In this document: positions 17,902 through 26,641 of the stretch, in pieces | Layout of the letters: each line of letters starts with the position of its first letter | Numbering within the stretch: the stretch's first letter is position 1 | Assembly: GCA_016194905.1 (NCBI GenBank) | Contig: JACQAP010000007.1 | Location: forward strand, 1-61,508 | DNA: 61,508 nt | From: Betaproteobacteria bacterium | Lineage (GTDB): Bacteria; Pseudomonadota; Gammaproteobacteria; Burkholderiales; JACQAP01 | Reading direction: 5' to 3' | Translations under genes and position numbers: made by a program | Notes under the pieces: generated by a model | Databases searched by the model: none | What the model was told of the DNA's origin: nothing | What the model saw: only the letters and a program-made list of their open reading frames with translations

Positions 17902-18096
17902 ATGGCCAAGTATCCGAAAATCAAGCTCTGCGTGTTTTGTGTGGATATACGCGACGACACACTGCGAAGCCCGGTGCACTTGATTCACCCGGTCAGCGGC
18001 ATGCAAATGCTTTTCGACGAGCGCGGTGAAGCGGTCTGCCCGATCTGCCAGGCAAAGTGGCGGCGCGAGCGGAATGTAATGTCGCTGGCAGTGTAA
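17902..18096 (+). CDS. Small zinc-ribbon-like protein (64 aa)
   Basis: A short protein, MAKYPKIKLCVFCVDIRDD..., with two cysteine pairs, CVFC (residues ~9-12) and CPIC near residue 47, spaced as in a zinc ribbon, and a basic C-terminus (KWRRERN). The order Cys-pair / loop / Cys-pair supports a real metal-binding miniprotein. An in-frame TTG at 17863 is an alternative start. No operon partner; function unknown. Confidence 0.5.
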   Translation: MAKYPKIKLCVFCVDIRDDTLRSPVHLIHPVSGMQMLFDERGEAVCPICQAKWRRERNVMSLAV

Positions 18097-18165
18097 GGTC
18101 GAATGTGTGCCGCCGGTACATTTGACGAAACCGATGCAGGTGGTGGCCGGCAATATTTAGCAAGC

Positions 18166-18630
18166 TCAGCGCATCGACCCGGCCGACCGCATCTGGTGGA
18201 TCACATGACCGCCACGCTGGATCGCTTCGGCGCCTAGCTCCGTGTCTACCTCGCGCTCGCAATCGACGCCGTTGTTCTGCTCGCAATCCTCGATCATCTT
18301 GTGACGGCGCTCGGCGTTTGCTTGGGCAGCTACCGCGTTCTGTTGATCTTCCGTGTGAACGGGCTCTGCGTCAGAAGTCGGGTCCGGCGCAGTCGTGCCG
18401 GCGATGATGCTCAGGCCGCCACGGGACTTGCCCTGCGCCTTCATGCCTGCGCGAAATGTCTCCGACTGCGGCACGCGAGGCGCTTTTACGTCCGCCAGAG
18501 GCATATCCGAAAAGTGCACCTCACCTGTTTCGTCGAACCACATATTGACTTCGCTGGCGCGCGCGATCCCTAAGACCATTGGAAATATCAGCGCCATCAA
18601 CGCCACTCGTGCAGCATGCGATGGTTGCAT
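18166..18630 (-). CDS. DUF4124-domain secreted protein
   Basis: A 154-residue protein: N-terminal signal peptide (ALMALIFPMVLGIARAS) then the DUF4124 hallmark of a short Trp/Tyr-containing strand, the D-E-x-G turn and HFSD (VNMWFDETGEVHFSDMPL). The rest is polar and probably disordered, ending with an Asn/Cys-containing segment (CEQNNGVDCE). DUF4124 proteins are periplasmic, common in Beta/Gammaproteobacteria and of unknown role. It is last in the minus-strand oxidoreductase cluster, 46 bp after the cytochrome gene. Confidence 0.8.
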   Translation of the reverse strand: MQPSHAARVALMALIFPMVLGIARASEVNMWFDETGEVHFSDMPLADVKAPRVPQSETFRAGMKAQGKSRGGLSIIAGTTAPDPTSDAEPVHTEDQQNAVAAQANAERRHKMIEDCEQNNGVDCEREVDTELGAEAIQRGGHVIHQMRSAGSMR

Positions 18631-18676
18631 GTGTTGGTCCTTTGCGTGAATTTGGATACGTGCAGTCGCACAGGTG

Positions 18677-19285
18677 CTAGTGCAGCTGGGACAGGTAATG
18701 CGCGAGAGCCGCCAGATCCCGGTCCGGAAGCCCGTGCAGCACCTCTGTCATAGTCCCGTCGAAGCCCGGGCGACTGCCGTCCCCATAGTCCTTCATCGCC
18801 TTGAGCAGATAGTCCTCGCGCTGACCAGCCAGGCGCGGCATCTGGTTTTGTCCGGCGAAGGTCGCGAGGTGGCACGAGGCACAGTGATTGGCTTGGGTCA
18901 GGCGTTCACCTTCGCCTACTTGGGCTTTGTCTTGTCCGCCCAGCGGTTCTGCCGGAGGTAACGCGGCAAAGTAGGCGCTGAACTGCCGCACCTCGCTGTC
19001 GCTCAGGGCCGTAGCGATCGGCGACATACGTGCAGACTGGCGCTGCTGGTCCCGGAATAAAGTCAGCTGCAGTGTGAGGTAGTACGCTGGCTGCCCAGCC
19101 AATGAAGGTATCTCGGTCATCGAAGAACGGCCGGCGGGCCCATGGCAGGCGCCGCAGTTTGCGGCCATTTCAGGGACGGAATCCGCGGCTCCAACCGGAT
19201 GCGGATTCCCGGCCGCAACCACGAACACGACGGCTGCAAACGCCAGTGACCCACGTCCGAGCAGATCAAGCAACGTAGTCATCAC
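18677..19285 (-). CDS. Dihaem cytochrome c (c4-like)
   Basis: A 202-residue exported cytochrome. After a signal peptide come two haem-binding CxxCH motifs, CGACH (residue ~44) and CASCH (~135), each with a downstream Met (MSPIA; MTEVL) as possible sixth ligand. The two-domain symmetric layout with MPRLAGQREDYLLKAMKDYGDG is typical of cytochrome c4. The start lies just after the sorbosone-dehydrogenase stop (3-nt gap), so it is probably the periplasmic electron acceptor of that enzyme. Confidence 0.92.
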   Translation of the reverse strand: MMTTLLDLLGRGSLAFAAVVFVVAAGNPHPVGAADSVPEMAANCGACHGPAGRSSMTEIPSLAGQPAYYLTLQLTLFRDQQRQSARMSPIATALSDSEVRQFSAYFAALPPAEPLGGQDKAQVGEGERLTQANHCASCHLATFAGQNQMPRLAGQREDYLLKAMKDYGDGSRPGFDGTMTEVLHGLPDRDLAALAHYLSQLH

Positions 19286-19288
19286 GCA

Positions 19289-20446
19289 TCACCTGGTATA
19301 GCTGATCCGATACAGCGCACCGGCCTCATCGTCCGAGACCAGCAGCGACCCGTCGGGCATGACCTGCACATCCACCGGGCGGCCCCAGTACGTCTGATTA
19401 TCCAGCCAGCCGTCGGCGAACACTTCGGACCTTGGCGGCTGCCGGGAATTGTCCACGGAGACGATTCGGTAGCCCGATTTCTTGCTGCGATTCCAGGAGC
19501 CATGCTCGGCGATGAAGATGCGGTTGCGATAGTCCGGCGGGAACATGCCGCCGGTATAGAAACGCATTCCGAGCGAGGCAACGTGCGCACCCAGCTTCAC
19601 TGCAGGTGGCACGGCATCAGCGCAGGAGCCGAGGCTAGCGAATTCCGGATCCGGTGTGTCGCCCTGGTGGCAGAACGGATAGCCGAAGTTCAGTCCAGGT
19701 CCCGCGGCATGATTGAGTTCGTCGCTCGGGAGATCGTCTCCTAACCAGTCGCGTCCGTTATCGGTGAACCACAACTGCCCGCTAGCAGGATCCCAGTCGA
19801 AGCCGACGGTGTTGCGCACGCCGCGCGCATAAACCTCTGCGGCCGAGCCGTCGGGACGGATGCGGCGAATCTGCGCGTTGGTCGCCGGCGGATTGCAGAT
19901 GTTGCACGGTGCTCCGATGCCGACGTACAGCCAGCCGTCGGGACCGAAGCGGATAAAGCGCCAGCCATGCGGTTCGTCTTTGGGCAGGTCGGCATATACG
20001 ACTACCGGTGCGGGAGGATGGTCCAGCCGGCTCTCGATATCGTCATAGCGCAACACGCGCGAGATTTCGGCCACGTACAACGAGCCGTCGCGGAACGCGA
20101 CCCCGTTGGGCCGGTGCAGGCCCGTAGCGATAGTCTTGACTTCGCGATGGTCGCCCTTGTGCACCACGGCGTAGACGTTGCCGGCGAGCCGCGTGCCGAC
20201 GAACACCGTGCCCTTCGACCCGACCGCGATGGAGCGGGCGTTCGCCAGCCCGCTGGCCCACAGCTCGATCGCAAAGCCCGGAGGCAGTTTGATCTTGCTC
20301 ACGGGGATGTCGTTCGCGCTCTTCGCCATCAGCGCGGGCGGGTTTGGCGCCAGCGGTGAATTGTTCAGTTCCGCTGGACGGCCATCGGTCGCAGGCGAGG
20401 GCGCCTGGGCATAGGCCGCGCATGCGACAAGAAAAAGGCCGGCCAT
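19289..20446 (-). CDS. PQQ-type sorbosone/sugar dehydrogenase, six-bladed propeller
   Basis: A 385-residue exported protein. Signal peptide MAGLFLVACAAYAQ, then propeller blades with LPPGFAIELWASGLANARSIAVGSKG, GLHRPNGVAFRDGSLYVAEISRVLRY, HGWRFIRFGPDGWLYVGIGAPCNIC and IFIAEHGSWNRSKKSGYR. This matches the soluble aldose/sorbosone dehydrogenase family that uses pyrroloquinoline quinone. A CNIC cysteine pair is notable. A cytochrome c is encoded directly downstream as a natural electron acceptor, and an aldo/keto reductase upstream. No PQQ biosynthesis genes are in the window. Confidence 0.88.
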   Translation of the reverse strand: MAGLFLVACAAYAQAPSPATDGRPAELNNSPLAPNPPALMAKSANDIPVSKIKLPPGFAIELWASGLANARSIAVGSKGTVFVGTRLAGNVYAVVHKGDHREVKTIATGLHRPNGVAFRDGSLYVAEISRVLRYDDIESRLDHPPAPVVVYADLPKDEPHGWRFIRFGPDGWLYVGIGAPCNICNPPATNAQIRRIRPDGSAAEVYARGVRNTVGFDWDPASGQLWFTDNGRDWLGDDLPSDELNHAAGPGLNFGYPFCHQGDTPDPEFASLGSCADAVPPAVKLGAHVASLGMRFYTGGMFPPDYRNRIFIAEHGSWNRSKKSGYRIVSVDNSRQPPRSEVFADGWLDNQTYWGRPVDVQVMPDGSLLVSDDEAGALYRISYTR

Positions 20447-20521
20447 GACAACGGCCCGGTGGGGGGAGATATCGATGCAACATGATCTTTGTTTCCTTTT
20501 GGGTTGTGGCTGACAGTGTGC

Positions 20522-21529
20522 TCAAGCCGGGACGCTCTCAACTACGCCGCGCGCCGGCGGTGCCATGAACTCGGGGCCGACCGGGTCCTTCACATGCAAT
20601 GCGAGGATGGCGTCGATTTCGCGCATTGCCGAGGTATCGAGCGACCACCCCAGCGCGTCGTCGACAGCGTCAAGCTGCCCGGGCTTGCGCGCGCCCCACA
20701 ATGCGATGGTGCCGCCCTGATCGAGGATCCAGCGCACGGCCAGAGCGAGCACACTCTTGCCGTAGCGCTGATGTGCGAACTCCTCCAGTGCGTGCACGGC
20801 CGCCAGGTACTGGCCGAGGCGCGGCTGCTGGAATTTCGGATCGGCCTTGCGCAGGTCATCGCCCTTGAAGCGTGTGCCCTCGCCGATCTTGCCGGTCAGC
20901 AGCCCAAGGCACAGCGCCCCATAAGCCAGCACGGTGACGCCGGCCCTGCGGGCGTAAGGCAGCACGTCCTTCTCGATGTCGCGCTCGAACAGGTTGTAAG
21001 GTGGCTGCACCGTGTGCAGTGGTGCAATTTTGTGAAAGGCCTCCATCTGCGTCGGGCTGTAGTTGCTCACACCGATTGCCCGGATCTTGCCCTCTGCGCG
21101 CAACTCGCCCAGGGCTGCAGCAGTCTCCTCAATGGGCACTCTGGGATCAGGCCAGTGCACCTGGTACAGATCAATGTAATCGGTGCGAAGCCTGCGCAAC
21201 GAATCTTCGATCTCCTGGCGAATCCGCGCGCGCGTTGAGTTTCGAAACACTTTGCCGTCGCGCCACTCCAGCGCCATTTTGGTGGCGATAACCGTGCGGG
21301 TGCGCCGACCGCCCTCGGCCAATGCTTTGCCCACGATCTCTTCCGACCGGCCGAATCCGTAGACCGGTGCGGTGTCGATAAGCGTGATACCTCGATCGAG
21401 GGCGCTCTGAATCGTGGCGATCGCCTGCTGCTCGTCGGTTCCACCCCACATCCAGCCGCCGACAGCCCAGGTGCCCAGGCCGATGCGGGAAGCGACGATA
21501 TTTGTGTTGCCGAGTTGAATGGTTTCCAT
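20522..21529 (-). CDS. Aldo/keto reductase
   Basis: A 335-residue TIM-barrel oxidoreductase with the AKR tetrad in context: Asp/Tyr in TLIDTAPVYGFGRSEEIVGKAL, Lys in VIATKMAL and His in LYQVHWPDP. The C-terminal NADPH-binding part is normal (IALWGARKPGQLDAV). The ATG at 21529 (METIQLGNTNI) is the family start; the frame extends to 21601 without similarity. First gene of the oxidoreductase cluster, preceded by copy B of the noncoding block that also precedes the efflux operon. Confidence 0.9.
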   Translation of the reverse strand: METIQLGNTNIVASRIGLGTWAVGGWMWGGTDEQQAIATIQSALDRGITLIDTAPVYGFGRSEEIVGKALAEGGRRTRTVIATKMALEWRDGKVFRNSTRARIRQEIEDSLRRLRTDYIDLYQVHWPDPRVPIEETAAALGELRAEGKIRAIGVSNYSPTQMEAFHKIAPLHTVQPPYNLFERDIEKDVLPYARRAGVTVLAYGALCLGLLTGKIGEGTRFKGDDLRKADPKFQQPRLGQYLAAVHALEEFAHQRYGKSVLALAVRWILDQGGTIALWGARKPGQLDAVDDALGWSLDTSAMREIDAILALHVKDPVGPEFMAPPARGVVESVPA

Positions 21530-21589
21530 GGCTCTGTCTCGTGATGTGTTCCTGTCAAGAGGGCGATGCTGCTGCACCGTCGTGCTTAG

Positions 21590-22020
21590 TCCGCATTCCA
21601 TCTACGCTCGCGTTTCGGTAGCGGTATCGGAGGCACACTATGCATGTCGAAGGATTGCTCACGTATTGACGAATCATTAAGGTCCGTTAATCTTCGAAAG
21701 AGAGCGCTTGATCGGATTTCTGAGACAGGTGATCTTCAGCCATACTTCAGCAAACAGAGCCCGGCACGGGCGACAAGATGCAGTCGAGCATCCGCGGGCT
21801 CTGTCGGCGGATATCTATTTCAGTGTGCGGCCGCCGCGCGCCGCTGACCTACAACGAACCGAGGGCGATGCACTTCGGCGTGTCTGGGAATCAAGATTAC
21901 GCAACGCCCCAGCGGTGAGGCGGCCGGGAGGCTCTCCAGGCCGAAATATGAAAGATAGTTAATGATCCGCCAACCTCCGGTGGAGCCGCCGGCCGGCATC
22001 ATGGAACACATTGGTCCGAG
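21590..22020. repeat. Diverged noncoding block, copy B
   Basis: Partner of 15640-16122 (see there). It lies between the minus-strand aldo/keto reductase and the plus-strand chimeric pseudogene. Inverted arms are TTGACGAATCATTAA (21666-21680) and TTAATGATCCGCCAA (21959-21973), enclosing 308 bp versus 351 bp in copy A. The conserved outer part nearest each minus-strand operon may be a shared promoter or operator. Confidence 0.7.
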
Positions 22021-22104
22021 CTCAGTCGTAGCGTATCGTGCTGGCCGAAATCGCGTCCTTGCACTCGAGTGGACATGCTGTCTAAATTTATATTGACCAA
22101 ACAT

Positions 22105-22587
22105 ATGAACGTGCGTCATTCCCAACATTGCAATCCAACCCCACATCGCCGAACCAGCGCGCGCGAGCGCATTGATCAGACCGCCTACGAGCTCTTGATT
22201 TCAGGAGTGACTACACAAACAATTGGACGACAGACTCGTGCTGCGCTCCTTGATAGTCAGCGCCGGGTGCTCGAGCGGATCGCGAGTGGGGCGCCGCTGC
22301 AGGAGATTCTTGAGACACTGGTCAGGCCGGTCGAGGAACAGGCCGACGGTATGCGCTGCGCCGTGTTGCTGACGGACACCGTGCAACACCGGCTCAAGTT
22401 TGTCACCGCACCAAATATCCCGGAGGATTACAGGGCTGGCATCAAGCCGTTTCCGCGCATCGCGCCAGACATGGGCGCGTTCGGAACTGCGGCGTTTCTT
22501 CGCGAGCCGGTGTATACAAAAGACGCCGGGATTGACGCGCCTTGGGAGGATTGTCCGCGACTATCGCTAAGGGTCGTCAATACTTAA
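22105..22587 (+). pseudogene. Chimeric remnant: TetR N-terminus joined to a GAF domain
   Basis: Residues ~14-25 (SARERIDQTAYEL) match the start of the intact TetR at 22808. The following part matches the N-terminal GAF region of the kinase at 23434 (RRVLERIASGAPL.EILETLV, EEQADGMRCAVLL, PVYTKD.G.DA.WEDC). The join corresponds to loss of nearly all of tetR: GAGCTCTT continues straight into GATTTC.GG.GTGACT, which in the intact locus is the end of tetR and start of the kinase gene. After WEDC a frame change ends the protein. It is a deleted, decaying duplicate of the downstream operon. Confidence 0.75.
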
Positions 22588-22655
22588 CTACGGAACCGGG
22601 GTTGCTCTAAATCAGGGCAGCAGCTCAGGCGAACTTGACAACATGATCAAGATAT

Positions 22656-22732
22656 GAGAGACAGAGCTGTATACGAACAGAAGTACAACTTGAATCGTCC
22701 TTTGAGGTAGATTGGAGAGACAGAGCTGTATA
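22656..22732 (+). promoter_or_regulatory. Direct repeat upstream of tetR
   Basis: GAGAGACAGAGCTGTATA occurs twice, at 22656-22673 and 22715-22732, exactly 59 bp apart. Similarity continues after each copy (GAAGTA... and TCGTC at matching places), so this is an imperfect tandem duplication. It lies 75-150 bp upstream of the TetR start codon, a plausible site for autoregulation. Confidence 0.5.
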
Positions 22733-22807
22733 GAAATGGAAGTAGTACTCGGTTCGTCTATACTTAAAATGTGCAAGCCGGCCTGTCTAATCGTAGAGGT
22801 CTCTCGA

Positions 22808-23437
22808 ATGAAAGCACCTCGATCCAAACATCGAAAGCCAATCTCCTCTCGCTCCGCCAGCGCGAGAGAGCGCATAGATCAAACCGCGTACGAGCTTTTT
22901 TCTCGCCACGGAATCCGTGCGGTGGGCGTTGATACCGTCGTTGCACGCTCTGGTGTGGCGAAAATGACTTTGTATCGGCACTATGCTTCCAAAGACAAGC
23001 TCGCACTCGCTTTTCTCCGCCGTCGTGAGGAATTGTGGACGCGGGCTTGGCTGCAGGAAGAGGTGGAGCGCCGGGCCCGAATGCCCGGCGAGCGCCTGCT
23101 TGCCGTGTTCGATACTTTTGACACGTGGTTCCGTCGGTCCGATTTCGAGGGCTGTTCCTTCGCGAAAGCGCTGCTCGAACAGAGTGACCTAAGGCATCCC
23201 GTTCGAAATGCGGCCGTGCGCCACATCGAGACGATCCGCGCACTCCTGCGACAATGGGTTGAGGACGCAGGCGTGCGCAACCCGGATCGCTTGGCAAGAC
23301 AGTGGCAAATCCTGATGATGGGATCGATCATCGCCGCCTACGCGGGTGACCTGAACGCGGCGAGGCGAGCCAGGGATGTGGGAATGTCGCTCCTCATGCG
23401 CGAGCGTGTCGCGATTGGGAAGAGATTTCGGGCGTGA
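22808..23437 (+). CDS. TetR-family transcriptional regulator
   Basis: A 209-residue regulator. N-terminal HTH: RERIDQTAYELFSRHGIRAVGVDTVVARSGVAKMTLYRHYASKDKLALAFL (residues ~18-68), a standard TetR DNA-binding domain. The C-terminal ligand domain contains FEGCSFAKALLEQ, like regulators of detoxification genes. The ATG at 22808 is chosen because it is closest to the domain. Its TGA overlaps the GTG start of the kinase gene (GTGA), so it is translationally coupled to a two-component pair, an uncommon arrangement. The ligand is unknown. Confidence 0.88.
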   Translation: MKAPRSKHRKPISSRSASARERIDQTAYELFSRHGIRAVGVDTVVARSGVAKMTLYRHYASKDKLALAFLRRREELWTRAWLQEEVERRARMPGERLLAVFDTFDTWFRRSDFEGCSFAKALLEQSDLRHPVRNAAVRHIETIRALLRQWVEDAGVRNPDRLARQWQILMMGSIIAAYAGDLNAARRARDVGMSLLMRERVAIGKRFRA

Positions 23438-25797
23438 CTTCACACATAACCGAACAACAGACTCGCGTCGCGCTTCTTGATAGCGAGCGCCGGGTGCTCG
23501 AGCGGATCGCCAGTGGCGCGCCGCTACGGGAGATTCTCGAAACCCTGGTCCGGCTGATCGAGGAGCAGGCTGACGGTATGCGCTGCGCCGTGCTGCTGGT
23601 GGACACCATGCAGCAGCGGCTCAGGTTTGCCGCTGCGCCGAACATCCCCGAGGATTACAAGGCGGGCATCGACCCGTTCCTGCGCATCGCGCCCAACATG
23701 GGCTCGTGCGGGACAGCGGCGTTCCTGCGCAAACCGGTGTACACGAAAGACACTGGGGTTGATGCGCTTTGGGAGGACTGCCGCGACATCGCGGTCCGCA
23801 ACGGCCTGCGCGCGATCTGGTCCACCCCGATTCTTTCGGACGACAACACTGTGCTCGGGACATTTGCGATGTATTACAGCGAGCCGCGCCTGCCGTCGAC
23901 GGATCACATCCACCTGATCGACATGGCCACGCAGATGGTGCGTTTGGCGGTCGAGGCGAAGAGCAGCGAGGAGTTGTTGCGGACGGTTTTCGAAGGGGCG
24001 CCGTGCGGTATGGGAATCACCGACCTCGCGGGGAATATCGTCCGGGTCAATCCGACGTTTGCGCGGCTGGTGGGCCACACGCAAGCGGAGCTGCAAGGCA
24101 AGACCATCGCGGACGTCACCCACGAGGAAGACTATCCACAAAACAAGGCGCTGATCGACGAGCTGCTCGCGGGCAAGCGCGAGGCCTTTGTGATCGACGA
24201 GCGCTATCGTCGAAAGGACGGCCAATTAGTCTGGGTGCACAATACCGTGGCGCTCCTGCACGGTCCGGCGGACGAGCCTCGCTACATGGTCGCACTTATC
24301 GAGGACATTACCGCGCGCAAGCACGCGGAGGAGGCTTCGCGGCAGATGGCCGGGGAGATTCAAGCGTTGTCGCGGCAAAAGGAAGATCACCTTCGGCTTG
24401 TCATCGACACAATTCCCACGATGGCCTGGAGCGTTCTGCCTGACGGCGCCGTTGATTTCGTCAATCAGCGTTGGCTGGAATATACGGGCCTCTCTTTGGA
24501 GGAGGCACTTGAAGGGTCGACTCGCACAGTTCATCCAGAAGACCTTCCAAGGGTCATGGGAAAGTGGTCTCTGGACATGGCTGCCGGGGAACCGTGCGAG
24601 GATGAAATGCGTTTGCGCCGCGCTGACGGAGAATATCGCTGGTTCCTGATACGCACTGTGCCGCTGCGCGATGAACAGGGGAATATCGTAAAGTGGTACG
24701 GAACGAGTACCGATATCGAGGACCGAAAGCGGGCCGAGAATGCACTGCGCGAGAGCGAGGAAAAGTTCCGCCAGCTAGCCGAAAACATCCGGGAGGTGGT
24801 CTGGATGACCACACCCGCCATGGACGAACTGCTCTACGTGAGTCCCGCGTATGAGGTCATCTGGGCACGATCTCTGGAAAGCCTGCGTCAACGGCCGCGA
24901 TCGTTCATGGAGGCGATTCACACTGAGGATCGCGAGCATGTGGTCGGCATCCTTGAAAGGCAGCGGGAACAGGGATTTGAGGTGGAATACCGCATCGTAA
25001 GACCTGACGGGTCTGTGCGATGGATCCGTGACCGTGGATTTCCCATAAAAAATCGGTCTGGAAAGGTGTACCGGATCGCTGGCGTTGCGGAGGACATCAC
25101 CCAGCGCAAGCACGCTGGGGACGCCTTGCGGCGGTCGGCGGCAGAGCACCAGGCCCTGTCGCGGCGGCTGGTCGAACTGCAGGAATCTGAGCGCCGGCAG
25201 CTTTCCCGCGAGCTCCACGATCGGGTCGGCCAGTACCTGACCGCCCTGAGAATCAACCTCGATATCCTTCAGAAGGCGCTCGCTTCGAGCGGAAACGGCG
25301 AGGTTCGGGCACGAGTGGACGATTCGGCGGCGCTTCTCGAGTCGACGATGGACGCGATCGAGAACGTCATGTCGGAGCTGCGACCGTCGATGCTCGACGA
25401 CCACGGTCTCGCGGCGGCCTTGGACTGGCACGCGAGTAATTTCTCCATGCGAACGGGGATCGCGGTCGCGGTAAGCGGAAGCGAGCCGGCTGTGCGACCG
25501 GCACCTCAGGTCGAAATCGCGCTCTTTCGCATCGCGCAGGAGGCGCTCAACAACGTCGTAAAACACGCCCGCGCGCGGCACGTCGAAATCGCGCTCGATC
25601 ATGCGAACGGCGAATGCGTGATGTCCGTGCAGGACGACGGAATCGGCTTCGACCGCGTGGAGGCTACCTCGGACAAGCCGAAGCCCGGACTCGGCATGGT
25701 GACGATGAGAGAGCGCGCGCAGGCAGTCGGCGGGCGCTTCGAGGTTCGGGCGCTGCCCGGCCGCGGGACACGACTCACCGTGCGGGTTCCACGCTGA
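23434..25797 (+). CDS. Soluble multi-sensor histidine kinase (GAF-PAS-PAS-PAS-HisKA_3)
   Basis: 787 residues without membrane segments. GAF domain (residues ~10-165); three PAS domains (~180-290 starting LLRTVFEGAPCGMGITDLAGN, ~310-430 with TIPTMAWSVLPDGAVDFVNQRWLEYTG, ~440-560 with YEVIWARSLESL) each ending in a PAC motif; then a dimerisation box with phospho-His in ERRQLSRELHDRVGQYLTALR and a NarL-type ATPase (AQEALNNVVKHA, DDGIGFD, GLGMVTMRERA). It should phosphorylate the LuxR-type regulator encoded next. Start GTG at 23434 overlaps the tetR stop. Confidence 0.92.
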   Translation: MTSHITEQQTRVALLDSERRVLERIASGAPLREILETLVRLIEEQADGMRCAVLLVDTMQQRLRFAAAPNIPEDYKAGIDPFLRIAPNMGSCGTAAFLRKPVYTKDTGVDALWEDCRDIAVRNGLRAIWSTPILSDDNTVLGTFAMYYSEPRLPSTDHIHLIDMATQMVRLAVEAKSSEELLRTVFEGAPCGMGITDLAGNIVRVNPTFARLVGHTQAELQGKTIADVTHEEDYPQNKALIDELLAGKREAFVIDERYRRKDGQLVWVHNTVALLHGPADEPRYMVALIEDITARKHAEEASRQMAGEIQALSRQKEDHLRLVIDTIPTMAWSVLPDGAVDFVNQRWLEYTGLSLEEALEGSTRTVHPEDLPRVMGKWSLDMAAGEPCEDEMRLRRADGEYRWFLIRTVPLRDEQGNIVKWYGTSTDIEDRKRAENALRESEEKFRQLAENIREVVWMTTPAMDELLYVSPAYEVIWARSLESLRQRPRSFMEAIHTEDREHVVGILERQREQGFEVEYRIVRPDGSVRWIRDRGFPIKNRSGKVYRIAGVAEDITQRKHAGDALRRSAAEHQALSRRLVELQESERRQLSRELHDRVGQYLTALRINLDILQKALASSGNGEVRARVDDSAALLESTMDAIENVMSELRPSMLDDHGLAAALDWHASNFSMRTGIAVAVSGSEPAVRPAPQVEIALFRIAQEALNNVVKHARARHVEIALDHANGECVMSVQDDGIGFDRVEATSDKPKPGLGMVTMRERAQAVGGRFEVRALPGRGTRLTVRVPR

Positions 25798-25798
25798 C

Positions 25799-26443
25799 AT
25801 GACGATCAGTGTTCTGATCGCCGACGATCACCGCGTTGTGGCTGAAGGTTTGCGCCATCTGGTCGAGGCGCAGGCCGACATGAAAGTCGTCGCTCTGGTC
25901 GAGGACGGCCGCGAGGCCGTGAGCAGTGCAATGGAGCACAGTCCGGACGTGGTCCTCATGGACATTGCCATGCCCGTTCTGAACGGCACCGAGGCGACGC
26001 GGATCATCCGGGAGCGGTGCCCTCAGACCCGCGTCATCATGCTCTCCGCGTACTCGGACCCGGTTCACGTGTACCGTGCACTGCAGGCTGGCGCAGCAGG
26101 CTATATCGCGAAGAAATCAGTGGCCAAGGAAGTGGTCGATGCGATTCGGGCGGCGCACGAAGGCAGGCACTATCTCAGCGGACAATTGAATGCAAGTTTG
26201 ATTGACCACGTCGTCCGCAAAGCCGCCTCGGACGACCCAATTCTGCGGCTTAGCTCCCGCGAGCGACAAGTCCTGCAAATGCTCGCCGAGGGACACTCTA
26301 TCGCCGAAATCGCGGAAACGCTGTCGCTCTCACCCAAAACGGTGGAGACCTACCGCGCTCGAATGATGGACAAACTCGACATTCGCGACCTCGCGAATCT
26401 TGTCAGATTCGCGATCCGGCAGGGCATTACTTCTCTCGAATAA
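25799..26443 (+). CDS. NarL/FixJ-family response regulator
   Basis: 214 residues. Receiver: acidic DDH at residues 9-11, phosphoacceptor in VVLMDIAMPVLNG, switch MLSAYS and Lys in GYIAKKSV. C-terminal LuxR HTH: LSSRERQVLQMLAEGHSIAEIAETLSLSPKTVETYRARMMDKL. All key residues are intact. It starts 1 nt after the kinase stop, making TetR-kinase-regulator one transcription unit. Confidence 0.94.
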   Translation: MTISVLIADDHRVVAEGLRHLVEAQADMKVVALVEDGREAVSSAMEHSPDVVLMDIAMPVLNGTEATRIIRERCPQTRVIMLSAYSDPVHVYRALQAGAAGYIAKKSVAKEVVDAIRAAHEGRHYLSGQLNASLIDHVVRKAASDDPILRLSSRERQVLQMLAEGHSIAEIAETLSLSPKTVETYRARMMDKLDIRDLANLVRFAIRQGITSLE

Positions 26444-26641
26444 CCGCGACGCAGGCGCTGTCAGGAAATATCTGACGCAGTTTGTCGGCTGTACGCGACG
26501 GCATCCGTAGGTCTTCATCATTAGAATTCAGACTGGACGCTGGCGCTCTATTCGCTGGTCTCGCGAACCGGATTCGAAAGGATAAGACTCGGCTGAAGTG
26601 CTCACATCGGACGGCGGCCGCTTCCCCGTGGTATTCCAAAA

